A DNA stretch of 64,000 bases from Plazaster borealis (GCA_021014325.1 CM037462.1:14652135-14716134), one strand, 5' to 3'; positions 1 to 11,650 are shown, counted from the first letter of the stretch. Notes: generated by a model from the sequence alone, not told the origin. Translations and numbers: made by a program.

Positions 1-333
1 ATAATCCAATCTTAAAAGTCTTCCCTTGATAGTCTCATCAAGCGGATGTCCAATTTTTATTCATTAACTCTTTCACACGCCGAACGGTCACTAGCGCCCG
101 GTCAAAATCCCTTCAAAAAAATAGTTGTAAAACAAAACAAAAAAGATCACACAGCCACACAGTTATCAGAATCGGAAAGAGGACTCTTGAGTGCGCTATT
201 GTGACCTGTCTTTTTTGGAGGGGGTCGCCATTTGCAAAAAATGAGTAAACAGTGTCCTTATGATAAATTCATCACTAGAATAAATGGTGCATGAAAGGGT
301 TAAGATTTAAAAACAAGTTGTTATTGACTACAG

Positions 334-494
334 GTCCACAGCAAGCAATACCTCAGTGGCAAGCACTCGATCTCGTACCATAGAGGTTGATCTAAGATCA
401 GCTAGCGACATGTTCTCTGATTATCAAATGGATCGTACTGAAGAATGGAAGAGGACATCGAAGAGGCCACAGTCTTCAAGAAGTCTTGGAGGAA
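334..494 (+). CDS. Internal exon of the unidentified plus-strand gene
   Basis: Acceptor tag at 331-333 after a short pyrimidine-poor stretch, donor GTAAGT at 495-500. Only one frame is open (G carried in, 53 codons, A carried out). It encodes a Ser/Thr/Arg-rich segment containing RSASDMFSDYQMDRTEEWKR. The other two frames contain stops, which supports this frame. Confidence 0.7.
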
Positions 495-1060
495 GTAAGT
501 TTGGTCTTCAGCTTTAAGACAAGAGTTATATCTTGAGGATATCCGACATCAGCCAGGGAAAGTTTTGGGAAATCTTTGATATATTATGTTTGCCTTGATT
601 CTGAGGGAAAATTGCTGTCTTAGGGCCATCGAAGGGGTTTGCCCCATTGTTTCTAATTTGTGGCGTGTCGTGGCCGAGCGGATAAGAACACCGAACTCAA
701 GCTCTGGTGTTTCTGATCAGCAGAGTGTGGGTTCGAATCCCAGTCGTGACACATGTGTCCTTAAGCAAGACACTTAACCACATGCTTCGTCCTTCGGATG
801 GGACGTTAAGCCGTAGGTCCCGTGTGTTGTGTAATGCACGTAAAAGAACCCAGTGCACTTATCGTAAAGAGAAGGGGTTCGCCCCGGTGTTCCTGGTTTG
901 ATTGGCTGCATATTGCGCCACAGCACCTTGTAAACCATTACATGGTGCTATGCAAAGGAATAGGTCTCATACTTCAACACGTAACTCCGCTTACCTTGTA
1001 GGAAAAATACTGAGCGCTTTGGGACACCCTTCGGGAGTATAAAGCGCTATATAAGAACTG

Positions 1061-1094
<34 letters not shown>

Positions 1095-4000
1095 TCTGTC
1101 AGTGGCTGCCCCAGCACCTTCTTATACTCTTATAAAGTGCTACGTAAATGAGTCTCATATTTCATAAACTTCAAAACCTGTCTTAAAGTATTCTCTTTGT
1201 TTCAGCGCCTTGAGCACCTTATTGGTGGATACATGCGCTGTATAAGATTCCGATGTTATTTTTAGTAGTTGTAGTAATGTAAGAGATTGAATTATTTATA
1301 ATTATATTTTGTTCAAATTTGTACTCCGTAAGGGTGACACAACGATTCTACATACTTTTCCCCACTTTTTTTTTCAATATTAAGCAAGTGTTTATGTTGG
1401 AGTAAATTACTAATCAACATCTCATTATGTTTTTTCATACATCAGCATCACGGTCTTCTACACCAACACGAGGGCGCTATCATGAGCCATCTGGAAGTCC
1501 CGTCTTGGCCCAGACAGCCAATGATTGGCTAGCTGGTGGTATGAATGTTCATCATATCGAGAAACTGACCAATCAGATGAAGATCCGTCATACCCCTGGC
1601 TGGATGGAAGGAATCGGTGGACGACGACCGCAATCCGTCGGACCGAGCAGAACAAGGTAGGAGAGGTCAAGATAATGATCGGATTTTAGTGGGTAGTCGT
1701 CTTTCATGTTATTTAGCTGTTAATGGATCCAAAGATGCCACAATAACGAAATTAATAATAATAATACAATATTTATAGAGCGCCTTATGCGAGGGCCTCA
1801 TGGCGCTTTACAGATAAAAAAAGAGGTAACAAAGAAGTAAACAGTAAAAAGTAAGCCAAAAACAAGAGACAAGCCAGTAAAAACTCTTAAAGGAACATTA
1901 CAGAATTGGTTTTTGCTAACTGGCAGTGTAAGCACTTTATATAATCCACCATATACATAAACTGACAAACCTGTAGAAGTTTCAGATCGATCTGGGTCAC
2001 GAGAAAATAGTGAAAAACCGATTACACATTTGCATGTGTTATACAATGCATGAATAAAACGCTCATGAGCGATAAACTCCGATCGGAAATTAGTTTTATT
2101 TATGTCTCATCAAATATGGCATTTCAGACAGAAATATTTCTAGGGATGTTTTCTACTATCATCATCATTAGACCGTGTAAGTTTTATGTAAATCTGTGAT
2201 CATAAAGAAAATTTTAATTACCAGTTCTGTAACGTTCCTTTAAGCAAGATACTGAAAGCCCCCCAAAAAACAAAAACTAAAATCAAAAATTTAAAAACTC
2301 AACTAAGAGCCAAAAATCTACAAAAAACAACAGTCAACAAATTTAAAATGGAAATGTAAAATGTGAGGGGAGAGGTTACCAGCACATACACCCTCGGCCA
2401 AAAGATTCTCAGCATCTGACCATTTCAGTAAAAAGATTGCAATTTAAAACAATGATAGAACATAGGGAAAATAGAGCCAAAAAGCATTTAACAATGAGGG
2501 TAGAGGTTACCAGCACATACACCCTCGGCCAAAAGATCCTCAGCATCTGGGCTTTAAATAAACAGTATCTTATGATAAAAAGCATGAAATTTGTCTTCCC
2601 TGTGTATAGACTAAGGAGAGTTAATACAAGTAAAGGCATAAAAAAGCAATAGACAACAAGAATTAAAACTTACAAAACTTATACAAATTGTACTTTTAGT
2701 GGGGTGTTACTATTGACACAGGGTGTTTTGTTTGTTACGTTCAGGAATGATATTTTTCCTACTTTAATCTGATTTCAGATTTTTTTATACTCAGAAAATC
2801 AGCAAAATTGTTATTAAGTAGCCTGAAAAGGCTATACAAGTCTATGCTTTGTAAAATTGTTCTACTTTTTTCCGAGGTGCCAAATAACGATCCTGTTTTT
2901 TTATTTTTTTTATTTCCCACTTTGAAGGAGTTTACAAAAACCAGGTAACCGAAGAACTATCAAGTCAGCGGGCATGTCAAGGGATTACTCTGGAGTGTAT
3001 ACAGGTAAAATAATAACTTACATTCACAGCTTCAGGACCCAATTTCATGGCTCTGCTTACCGCAGAATTCTGCGCTTACGTATCATAGATTTATGTGCTA
3101 CAAGGACTTCGTAAGCGCAGAATTCCGCGGTAAGCAGAGCCATGAAATTGGGCCGTGTACAGTACTGTTTTTTAAATTTGTTTGATTTAAGGTATATTTG
3201 TATTAATATTAAATGTTTTTTAACATACAAAATCAAAAATTTAATTGAAACGTTATTGCAAAAATTTGGATGGAACTTGGCAGGGGGTTCAAATAAAATT
3301 CTTCTCCACATTCCCAAATGGAAATTTAATTCACATGGTCGCTATGCAATTTCCATTTTACCAATGTTATGGAACATCAAAACTTTCCCAAATGAGGACA
3401 TTTTCAAGAAGAGATTCAAAACTCATGTGTTCTCTAAGGCATTTTCTGGATAATTCATATTTATGTACTTCTTTGTCAAAGCACCTTTGAAAAAACTTTT
3501 TATTGGATACCGTCAGGATTCACTCCATGCACAAGCTAGCGAATCGGGCCGATTTCGGCCGTTACGCAAAAAAAAAAACATGTAAAATGCTCCAAATTGC
3601 ACAGTAGGGCTGTGAAAACCAAGAAAAACACCAAGTAGAAAACATTCCGAGAACCTTGTTTCAATTCAGCACGCTTCGGCCAAACATCAACAATTTCGGC
3701 CCAGAATGCCCCACAGTTTTGAAAAAACCTGGGGAGAACCCTGACCGTCATTGTACAAATTATTTTGATTAATTGATTGATTAACAGATCTTAGTACTGA
3801 TGACATCGCTGTTTGTTTACCACTTTGCGGACAAATGGGAAACCATTGTGTCTCTGCTCAACTGTCGGAAATGCAGTACCCAGTTTTACAGCACTTAAGA
3901 AATGCAACAAACCATGATGTCATTAGTACAGGGGTCTATGGGGGGGGGGGGGTTAGGGGGTCTGCTCTATGAGTGATTAGTGGACGCTGTAAGACTAGTC

Positions 4001-7000
4001 TCTTTTCAATGCTGTTTGTTTAATCATATTAGGACATTCTAGAGGTATTCCAATTTGGATTTTGTGTTAATGTGATACTTAAAACAGAAACTGATTACTT
4101 TATACTCCAGGTCTTTTTGTCTTAACTTTCAGACTTGTGAAAATATCAGACAAAATCAAAAGGTGATATCATTTCAAATGTTTAATACTGTAGCTCCAAT
4201 ATGCTTACTGTTCGTCAATGACCATTGGGACCAAGTGTCTTTGAGCTGGGGTCAAGAAGCATGTGCTTAGCGATTTTTAAACAGACTTCTAACGGCCATA
4301 TTCATCTGCATGATATTTGAATGGCAAAAAAAAAAGGAAACACATTTTAAAACTTCGGCTTTGCGATTTGTTAAACAGATGGTATGAAAAACAAACAAGC
4401 TAAGCAAGTGTTGGTATCAGGTTAGTGGCTCCATGACACTGGTCCTTTTTTCCAATGCAGTCATCATTAGTTTTGCTTCATGTCTTTATCCCTCTCCAGA
4501 ATCTTTAGGAAATGTTCCTCATTTACATAAACAGAGTAAGATCATGCGACAAATGTGCATATTATTACAAGCAAGGGTGGAGAATTAATTGACCTTATGA
4601 TGACTCCCAAGGTTTGCATAATTCATGACGCTATGCATAATTCATGATCGTCATGTATTAATCATGAGTTTGACCATCACCCATCTCAGGAACTAACATT
4701 CCCATCCCCTTTTTATAGCTTCCCACAAGCCTCCCCCATCCCCAGCCTCCTCGGATTATAACTTCTCCCTCGTCGACCAGGCTCCAGACTACCTGGACCA
4801 AGCTCGTCAGCATAACTTCACCAGCCACACTAGGTCAATGACCCCACCTTACGGTGGCCGCCAAAGGCCACCATCGCCGCTCGGCATGCAAATAAAGTGA
4901 AGCTGGATTAAATGCTAAAGCCCTATAAGCAGCTAATGGTAATAATGCAATGAGTGCTGTGCTGAGGTTTGCTTTGATTTGAACAGGCCGCCATGTTGGG
5001 GAATTCGCAAACTTGCCGTTTTATAATCTAACAGCATGCATGCTTTGGAGTGATAGTAATGCTTCCAGATGTTTAAAGAGGGGCTTCGAGGTCGATTTCA
5101 GTTTTGAGAAGCACTCATTTTCCAATAGATAAGTCTCTAACCTCACGTTAATACGGTGTAAAATGCAATTGTGTTTGATACCCTTCCGTTTTTGTACATG
5201 AAATTTTTAGTTTATTACTGAGTTTTTATGATATTCAAGCAAAACGGCATAGTTTTTGATCCTTTGACTGATGCAAAAAGTCTTCTTTGGAATGAACAGA
5301 TCCATTTGTTTCTGATATCCAATGACGTCATGTTTCAAATTTTGCACTGAAAGAGTTTAAACTAAAAGGACATTTTATATACCATTTTACGTGAGGTTAG
5401 AGACATTCAAAAAAAATTCCCCACTTTTATAAGGACTATATCTATTGAGGACTGAGTTTGACCTTGGAGCCCCTCTTTAACTAATTTTATCCATTAAGGG
5501 TTGCTGTGACTTTTTTTCATGTCAAATTGTTAACACTTCATTGAATACTTCCATGTTGAAACTAACCCAAGTTATTTAACTGGCTAACATAAAGTTTTAG
5601 TTTGAAAATACGTGTCTTTAAAGGTCGAGTCATAGATTGGTTTTTGTCAACATAATGCTGACTTGTAGGCAAAATTATCAATAAAGATACAATAAAACTC
5701 ACCTGTGAAAGTTTTAGCTGAATACAGTTTCTACTTGTCGAGAAAACAGCAACAAATTGTCACTGTATTTTCCGATAAAGGCTGTTGAATCCATCCACAA
5801 TTAGCGAGGTGTCAGAGGGTACCAACCACATCTCTGGCCGCAGCATTCAGACACCACAGAAATTTGAATCTCCTGAAGTCTCCTAAAAGCCATCTTTGAA
5901 AATTCAATTTTTGTTTTTGTTTACATGCTTTTGTTAAACTCTTATCAACGGGGGCACTTCAGACGAAATAAATTCACAGGATGCTTACTACCATTGATGC
6001 TTACTACCATTACCGTCTTTATAACAAGTATGCTCTTGATTTTTAGGGGGGGGGGGGTCCATTACCAAAGTAATACTCTACCTTTCAGTTGTCTTTTGAA
6101 GGTATGTCAGTAGTGAAGTTATGAATCAATCAACAGAAAGTCACTACCTATTACTATTTTTGCTTCATTATTATTTTTATAACAAATTTCATGATTTCCT
6201 TCCTTTTTTAAAATTATTCATGTTTGGGGGTTTTCTCAGGCTGCTTTGCTCATAAAGATTTGAAGGGACATGTTAACCAAATCAACCAAATCATGTCAAA
6301 TTGTTTAAGTTAGTGGCAGAAAAGTGTTTCATGTTTGACCTTTGCCCCATTTCAAGAAGTCATTGTAAAATTAAGACTCTGTCTGGACTCCATCTAGACT
6401 GTGAAGTCAACTTATCTGCTGTAGTACAATAACTGGCTTAGTGACTTACCAATGTTAGTACATGTACTAAAAATTGTTAAGTTAACATTGCAACATGGTA
6501 ACCTGGCAATATTATGTCCAATGCGACCATTGGCTTTAGAAACCAACCTGCAAAAACCTCATCAAAATATGACTTCATTTGAAAAAAAATGTCAAAAGTT
6601 TAAAGGGGGACTGTCGTCATGATCATAGCAGGCCTGTGCCTGTACATGGACTCATGAACACTAACCCAGTTACTGCACACGTGCTTGCTGGCCTTCACAT
6701 CACAACGGGCGCCGTCAGACGGCCAGCGCCTGACACCATGTTGTGATCTTACAAGACATGGATGGCAAGGATTACTCTCGATTTATTGTGAATCATGAAC
6801 TGTTTACATGTCTGCGTGTATGTTTACTGAGGTATCCATCGAACCTGGTTAATCTCTGGCAAGAGAGGGTGCTATAATTACAGTTCAATGTAATATCAGC
6901 ACGCAGGTCTGTACACCCAAAGGCCTGCTATGATCACGACGACAGCCCCCATTTACCCAGTGTACAGTTTTCAAGACAACATTTAACATTGGATCTTACA

Positions 7001-7305
7001 CATAATATTTTTTTATTTTTTATTATAGCATTTCTAACAAATATGTCAACATTTTATGAAGCGAAAATTTTATGGAAATAGTTGTTGAGAAATTGTCACA
7101 AAGTATACCATGTGATATGTTCATCTTTATTTCTTTTTGACAATGTTGTTCCTGTTTTCTCATAGAGCCTCTTCTTTTGACACCGTCTGGAGATCCGCCC
7201 ATCTTCTTTGGAGATCCGTCATGTCTTAAAAATCCAATGTATGAGACAAGAAGAGGACGTCAGCTTCACATGAGAACAGCAAGAGTGACTTGGGATGTGA
7301 CGTGA
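334..7305 (+). CDS. 3' exons of an unidentified gene, 5' end outside window
   Basis: Four to five exons read in one consistent frame: 334-494, 1446-1656, 2928-3004, then either 4719-4900 or 7166-7305. Each has a pyrimidine-rich AG acceptor, and internal ones have GT donors (GTAAGT after 494, GTAGGA after 1656, GTAAAA after 3004). Phases join exactly: one base carried, then two, then one. The encoded tail is rich in Ser, Thr, Pro, Arg and Gly, with no signal peptide, membrane segment or enzymatic motif; the most ordered-looking stretch is in exon 1446-1656 (motif NDWLAGGMNVHHIEKL). It looks like the disordered C-terminal region of a larger intracellular protein, possibly a scaffold or cytoskeletal adaptor, but I do not recognise the family. 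It converges on the large minus-strand gene. The coding character is well supported by splice sites and phase; the identity is unknown. Confidence 0.7.
664..1095 (+). mobile_element. tRNA-Leu-like SINE, apparently full length
   Basis: The head (about 667-752) is tRNA-derived: A-box-like TGGCCGAGCGG at 671-681 and B box GGTTCGAATCC at 730-740, so it carries an internal Pol III promoter. A conserved body follows (aagcaagacactt, cccagtgcactt, ggctgcatattgcgccacag) and then a 3' tail with agcgctatataag and an (ATT)n run at 1061-1095. The same element occurs inverted at 63179-63580 and in older copies at 47705-48065 and 48877-49203. It sits in an intron of the plus-strand gene. It is not a functional tRNA: the acceptor stem is not followed by a 3' end, and the transcript continues into the SINE body. 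Confidence 0.9.
1201..1262 (+). repeat. Short SINE 3'-tail fragment
   Basis: The stretch with cgccttgagcacctt and atgcgctgtataag resembles the 3' tail of a SINE/LINE pair, and a sister fragment is at 37985-38048 (cgccttgagcgtc, atgtgcgctata). Only the tail is present. Confidence 0.5.
1446..1656 (+). CDS. Internal exon of the unidentified plus-strand gene
   Basis: Acceptor catacatcag ends at 1445 and donor GTAGGA starts at 1657. The frame continues from exon 334-494 with no stop over 69 codons. It encodes the segment with GRYHEPSGSPVLAQTANDWL followed by a helical-looking stretch and an Arg-rich end. Codon use is balanced and GC content is above that of the flanking introns, as expected for coding sequence. 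Confidence 0.75.
1745..2660. repeat. Repeat-derived intron segment with a 131-bp tandem duplication
   Basis: Begins with an (AAT)n run and a gcgctttacag tail typical of dispersed retroelement 3' ends. A unit starting agaggttaccagcacataca occurs at about 2371 and again at about 2502, nearly identical over about 50 bp. No coding potential. It lies in the intron between exons 1446-1656 and 2928-3004. Confidence 0.5.
2928..3004 (+). CDS. Short 77-nt exon of the unidentified plus-strand gene
   Basis: A long T-rich tract ends in AG at 2926-2927, and donor GTAAAA begins at 3005. Two carried bases plus 77 nt give 26 codons with no stop and leave one base, exactly the phase needed by both candidate last exons. 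Encodes a basic segment ending RDYSGVYT. This exon was too short for simple ORF detection; it was found because exon 1446-1656 and the later exons do not match in phase without it. Confidence 0.65.
3035..3154. mobile_element. Palindromic MITE-like element
   Basis: Two arms of about 45 bp are near-perfect reverse complements: the left begins acccaatttcatggctctgc and contains GCAGAATTCTGCGCTTACG; the right ends gcagagccatgaaattgggc. The loop is about 30 bp. The outer bases match the gggcccaatttcat family seen at 51.8, 52.4 and 60.8 kb. It starts 30 bp after the exon 2928-3004 donor. Confidence 0.8.
4719..4900 (+). CDS. Candidate alternative last exon A (stop TGA 4898-4900)
   Basis: Acceptor ttttatag ends at 4718. 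With one base carried in, the frame encodes about 61 residues rich in Pro and Ser (KPPPSPASSDYNFSLVDQAP, later RQRPPSPLGMQIK) and ends in TGA. An AATAAA motif overlaps the last codons (4891-4896) and ATTAAA follows at 4907-4912, so it can act as a terminal exon. Its start phase equals that of exon 7166-7305, which favours mutually exclusive ends; a weak internal donor (GTGGCC after TAC G) would instead allow splicing onward. Confidence 0.6.
5073..5480. mobile_element. TTAA-flanked MITE-like element
   Basis: TTAA at 5073-5076 and at 5477-5480 bracket inverted ends AGAGGGGCTTCGAGGTC and GACCTTGGAGCCCCTCT. A second inner inverted pair surrounds gtctctaacctcacgt and acgtgaggttagagac. No transposase is present, so it would be non-autonomous. 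TTAA target duplication is the hallmark of piggyBac-type transposition; the assignment is inference. Confidence 0.75.
6605..6950. mobile_element. MITE-like element with about 30-bp inverted ends
   Basis: The left end gggggactgtcgtcatgatc with atagcaggcctgtg is the reverse complement, with few mismatches, of the right end ggcctgctatgatcacgacg with acagccccc. No ORF inside. It lies in the last intron of the plus-strand gene. Confidence 0.7.
7166..7305 (+). CDS. Candidate alternative last exon B (stop TGA 7303-7305)
   Basis: The acceptor after a T-rich tract ends at 7165. With one base carried in, it encodes about 46 residues including GDPPIFFGDPSCLKNPMYE and ends VTWDVT, then TGA. NPMY matches the NPxY core bound by PTB domains. 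A good-looking donor (AC|GTGAGT at 7302) overlaps the stop codon, so the exon could also be internal and continue to an exon I have not located. Confidence 0.5.
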
Positions 7306-8404
7306 GTCCGGCGGAAAATATACCTCTTTTCTTTTTTCGGGAGAAGTGAAGACGTACAAATTTGTATTTTTTAGAAATGCTAGGGCTTGAAGGTGGAGGA
7401 GAAATAGGATTTTTAACAATGTTTGTTGACCAAATTATTGTGAACCTTTGTAATTTATTTGTGTTCATCAATCTTTGGACATTGGCTGTATTGGGCAAGT
7501 GATTCATTAAAAACAAATGTTGAATGCATTGTTGCAGAAAATAATCAAATGAAGTCTGGAATATTCCATTGAAATAGAAAAGCCAGATTTCACCGAGTGA
7601 TTGTATTCTGCGAAAATGCACAAACAAAATGAATTCAATATTTTTTAAATTTAACTCGCACATAGATCCTTGTCATTTAATTATTTGTTCACAATAAACA
7701 TAAAATAGACCTGGAAACTCGTCCACTCCATACTCTAAAAATACAACAACAAAAAATTCTAGACAACTTGGACGACTCCATGTAGACACCAACCTTGTCA
7801 CGACCTTGCCTCGTTTGGACGAACAATCGGGAATTATTATTTTGGAAATGACGTTGCAAAGCGTCCTATAATTATCCTATATTAAATTTTGGAGTGTCGA
7901 GGCAGTAAATACATGGAGAAAGAAACGTCGACATGTGACGCATGTTCCACCAATCCAATGACGAGGACCTGTGTGTGCATTATATATCAGGTATAACTGT
8001 TGTGGTGAACGGATAAATGGATGTATTTAACAAAATAAGCTTTGATTTTAGCACAGAAAGGTTTTGTGTAGCCATTCATGGGCTGATGAGCAGCTTTTTT
8101 CTTTCTTGTAGCTCTGTAGGATGTAGAAATGTGCAATATGAACAATCTTTGATGCAATGACAGCTGGCCAAGGGGGTCTAATGCACCAGACTCGCGTTCT
8201 TGTGGCAAAGTCTTCTATACTGTGCCCGATATGGGGCAGAGGGTACCCCCCTTCCCCCATGCTCCCATACCTTAACAAACTATTTTCCTCTTGTACAGGA
8301 GCACACCCCAAAATAAAATCCTCTAAAGAAGTCCTGAGATTCAAAGCACACAATGAAGGGGGGTGGGGTACACCATGCTCCATATCGAGCACCAATTGAA
8401 GTCT

Positions 8405-8640
8405 ACAGGATACGGGTTCAAATCCCTGTCATGAGACTTGCGTCTACGATCGAGTCACTTAACTATAATAACTTCTTCTCTTCACTCAGGGATAAATGGG
8501 TACCTGTGAGGGCAGAGATGGTTCCTGTGATTCAGGAACCATCTCAAACTACATAATTGTCAGCACAGGCTACATATTCCCATGGAAATAAATACATGGC
8601 CCAGTGACCAGGGTAATTCTTTTCCTAGTGCCGTGAACAA
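8405..8640 (+). mobile_element. tRNA-derived SINE fragment, second family
   Basis: A B-box-like GGGTTCAAATCCC at 8414-8426 is followed by a body (cttgcgtctacg, gggataaatgggtacctgtg, ggctacatattcccatgg). The A-box half is not recognisable. It differs from the SINE at 664. An inner inverted pair (gatggttcctgtgattcagg/aaccatc) is at about 8517-8548. Confidence 0.6.
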
Positions 8641-8689
8641 ATACTTATAACTTTCTTGATGGGGTATATTTGGTTTGAGGTTTGGGTGT

Positions 8690-10345
8690 TAGGGGCAAGG
8701 CCAGCATTTTTTTATTTATTTTTTTTCTGGTCAAAAATGCTGGACTTACCCCTTGTGATTTTTTTTCAATTTTGGACCCAAATTTGATAAAAATGCTGGA
8801 CTTAGCTCTTTTGATTTTTTTCAATTTTGGACCCAAATTTGATAGAAATGCTGGACTTACCCCTTATGATTATTTTTTTCAAATTTGGACCCAAATTTGA
8901 TAAAAATGCTGGACTTGCCCCTTGTTATTTTTGCTATTTTTGACCAAAATCTTTTAAATTACTGGACTTACCCCCTTGTGTTTTGTTTCAATTTGGATCG
9001 CAAAATGTGTAAAAAAAATCATAAGGGGTAAGTCCAGCATTTGTTTTTTCACATTTGGGCTCAAATTTTATATGCGCTATTATGGTTTAAAATGATACAG
9101 TAGGGACTACTGATGCCATTTTATATGTAACTGTATAGCTGTAATTTGGGAAAATTTTGCTGACTCATTTTTATATTTGTCAAAAATAGTAGATTTTTGT
9201 CAAATTTTGTACAAAAATTAGTGAGAATCAATGGACTCAGTAGACATGCCCGTATCGTTTGATAGCATAAAATCCACCTTCAAATTTTTGTCAAAATTGA
9301 AAAAAAACCAATGGGTAAGCCCAGCATTTTTGTCAAATTTTGTACAAAAATTTATATGCAATGGTTTGGTTTAAAATGATACAGCAGGGACTACTTACAT
9401 GTGGACCTGGTAAATTAGCTATGGCTTGGGAAATGGTGTTAATTTATTGTTCAGAATACAAGATTAATTTGTCCGTTTTTTAATTTTACTGTGTTTGAAC
9501 CGCGGATTCTAGATCAAATAATTCCTTACTGCCAGTTGTTTGATTTCCTGGAGCACTGAGCGAGTTATTCAACCATGATGGTTAACTTAATGGTCATAGG
9601 AACCTAGGAGGTTGTCTTGTTGTGCACTATTGTGATCGGACATATTTATTGTATGGGAATTATACTTAAAAAGAGAGATTATAGTAGGTGCACGCGAGAA
9701 TTTACATTTCTAATTTTTTATCCACTATTTGGAGACTTGGAGTGCATCAAAATGCAAGATTTGTTTGCAATAAAAGATTTTATATATAAATTTGATATCA
9801 ATTTGCAATTATAATTATCTGTACAAATTTGATTGATTTTGAAGTTCATAAACATTAATGATGTTGAATTGTTGGATGTTTACTGGAGTGTGTTTGTTTC
9901 TCGATGTAGAAAACCCTTCTTTGCTCCTATTGGCTTCATTTGATAGCATAAAATCAATCTTTTCATTTTGGTCAAAAAAACCAAAAAACACAAGGGGTAA
10001 GTCCAGCATTTTTATCAAATTTTGGTCCAAAATTGAAAAAATCACAAGGGGTAAGTCCAGCTTTTTTGTCAAATTTTTGTCCAAAATTGAAAAAATCAAA
10101 AGGGGCAAGTCCAGCATTTTTATCAAATTTTGGTCCAAAATTGAAAAAAACACAAGGGGTAAGTCCAGCATTTTTATCAAAGTTGGATCAAAAACTAAAA
10201 AAAACACAAGGGGTAAGTCCAACATTTTTGTCAATTATTTGTCAAAAATTGAAAAAATCACAAGGGGTAAGTCCAGCATTTTTCAAAATTTGGGTCAAAA
10301 ATTGAAAAAAAAAAAGGGACAAGTCCAGATTGTTTGTCAACCTTG
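8690..10345. repeat. Two minisatellite blocks in opposite orientation
   Basis: At about 8690-9000 a unit of about 58 bp repeats as aaatgctggacttacccc plus a T-rich half. At about 9985-10345 the reverse-complement unit (aaggggtaagtccagcattt) repeats about every 54 bp, at least six times. Single reverse-oriented units also occur near 9025 and 9310. A shared segment (taaaatgatacagcagggac) follows units at about 9090, 9370 and 10370. Long ORFs through this block only reflect the repeat. Confidence 0.85.
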
Positions 10346-11650
10346 GGTCCAAAATTAATATGCGATATGTTTTAAAACGATACAGCAAGGACTACTGATG
10401 CCATTTAACATGTGTGGACCTGGTAAATTTGCCATAGCTTGGGAAATGGTGTTAATTTATGTTCAGAACACCTGACAACACACTTCAAGGCTTGTGAATA
10501 AAGTGTATTTATTATTATGGAATAAAGACGGGGGACCAGTCTAAAGTCAGTCTAAACGTTGGCGGCGCTCAAAAGGTTAAGGGGCATTAAGGTCAGGGGG
10601 GCACAGGTCAGAAGACATCCACATGTACATCCGAGCAAAATAAAAGAGTTCTCTGAAAAAGTCATATTTCCACCAGATATTGTTTTAGCTTGCAAAGAAA
10701 TAGACTTTTATTAATATTAATTAACCATTAACTTAAATAATATGAACGACAGAAGTAAAAAAAAATTGAAACTAAGAAGAGTGAAAGATATGCTTGCAAA
10801 AAATTTATTAACCCTTCTGATTTTAATCCCTCCTTGTAATATCTAATTGCATTGATATTCAAAAGTTTACCGGCAAGGTACACAAACAAACAAATAGAAT
10901 CAGTAACAGATGACGAAAATCATAGTCTACACAAATTCTGTTGAAATTGGTGTCCACATCTTGTTCTACAAGTGTCTAAAACTACTAGTACGTGAATATA
11001 TAAGGTGCAAAGTACAAGATGCCGCTCGAAAGGTATTGCCGTGGTGTGTAAATGCTTTTCCATGCTGCATTGAAGTGCATTATAACTGAGACTTTTTACA
11101 TTTTTAGTTACTTGCTTCAAATAATCCAGCTTAGATGGATTAACATCGATTGAGAAGATCTAAGACAGAAAGGAAGTCAAACCGAGAGAATTCTGGAGAC
11201 ACAAATTTGTTTAAAAGTAAGGAAAATATCCAACTTAAAGGGCTTTCATTTTCAATACATCCCGATGGTGTTGTGTGGAAAGAATACAAAGGTGCATTTT
11301 AAATATTTTACTTCCAAAAACCCTTACAGAATTTGTTGGTTTATTTTTAAGTGCATAAAACTAGTAATGAAATTCCACCATGTACAATAATATCTTGTTA
11401 GAACTGGATACCTTGCCAAAAAAATAATAATAGTTTTTAATAACTTCCAAACTTAAATAACAGCTTCATGTAAATGCTTCAATCACTTAATCAAAAACTT
11501 AAAAACTTACAAACTTACAAAATACAGTAATTTGATAGCCACAGCAATCACAACAAAAACTTAACCAATAGAACTGTAAAGTGAAGGTTCCTTTGTAGAG
11601 TCATACTGGGAATACATCAACCGAAACAGTTTTTTGTTCAACATCAGTTT

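Larger units (their letters stand above)
7306..11650. other. Convergent intergenic interval
   Basis: Between the plus-strand last exon and the 3' end of the minus-strand gene I see the SINE fragment at 8405-8640 and the inverted minisatellites at 8690-10345. The rest is AT-rich sequence without a supportable exon. The part close to 11.6 kb, and possibly down to about 11.34 kb, is expected to be 3' UTR of the minus-strand gene (TTTATT, that is AATAAA on the minus strand, also at 11340-11345). Confidence 0.5.

Noticed and set aside
667..752. Functional tRNA-Leu gene
   Set aside because: The A and B boxes are present, but the sequence continues into a conserved SINE body and an (ATT)n tail, and the same composite occurs elsewhere.
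3786..3960. Open plus-strand frame after an AG acceptor-like site
   Set aside because: The segment is bounded by imperfect inverted repeats (ttagtactgatgacatcgc versus atgatgtcattagtac) and the frame runs into a G-run; more likely a degraded MITE than an exon.
7892..7991. Possible further exon after the 7302 donor, encoding a short Cys-rich stretch
   Set aside because: The phase would fit and the frame is open, but the acceptor lacks a pyrimidine tract and the donor (GTATAA) is weak. Chance agreement is likely.
9858..10358. Repetitive Lys/Ser/Phe-rich ORF of 166 codons
   Set aside because: It is a read-through of the 54-bp minisatellite; the reverse strand is equally open, and no gene context exists.
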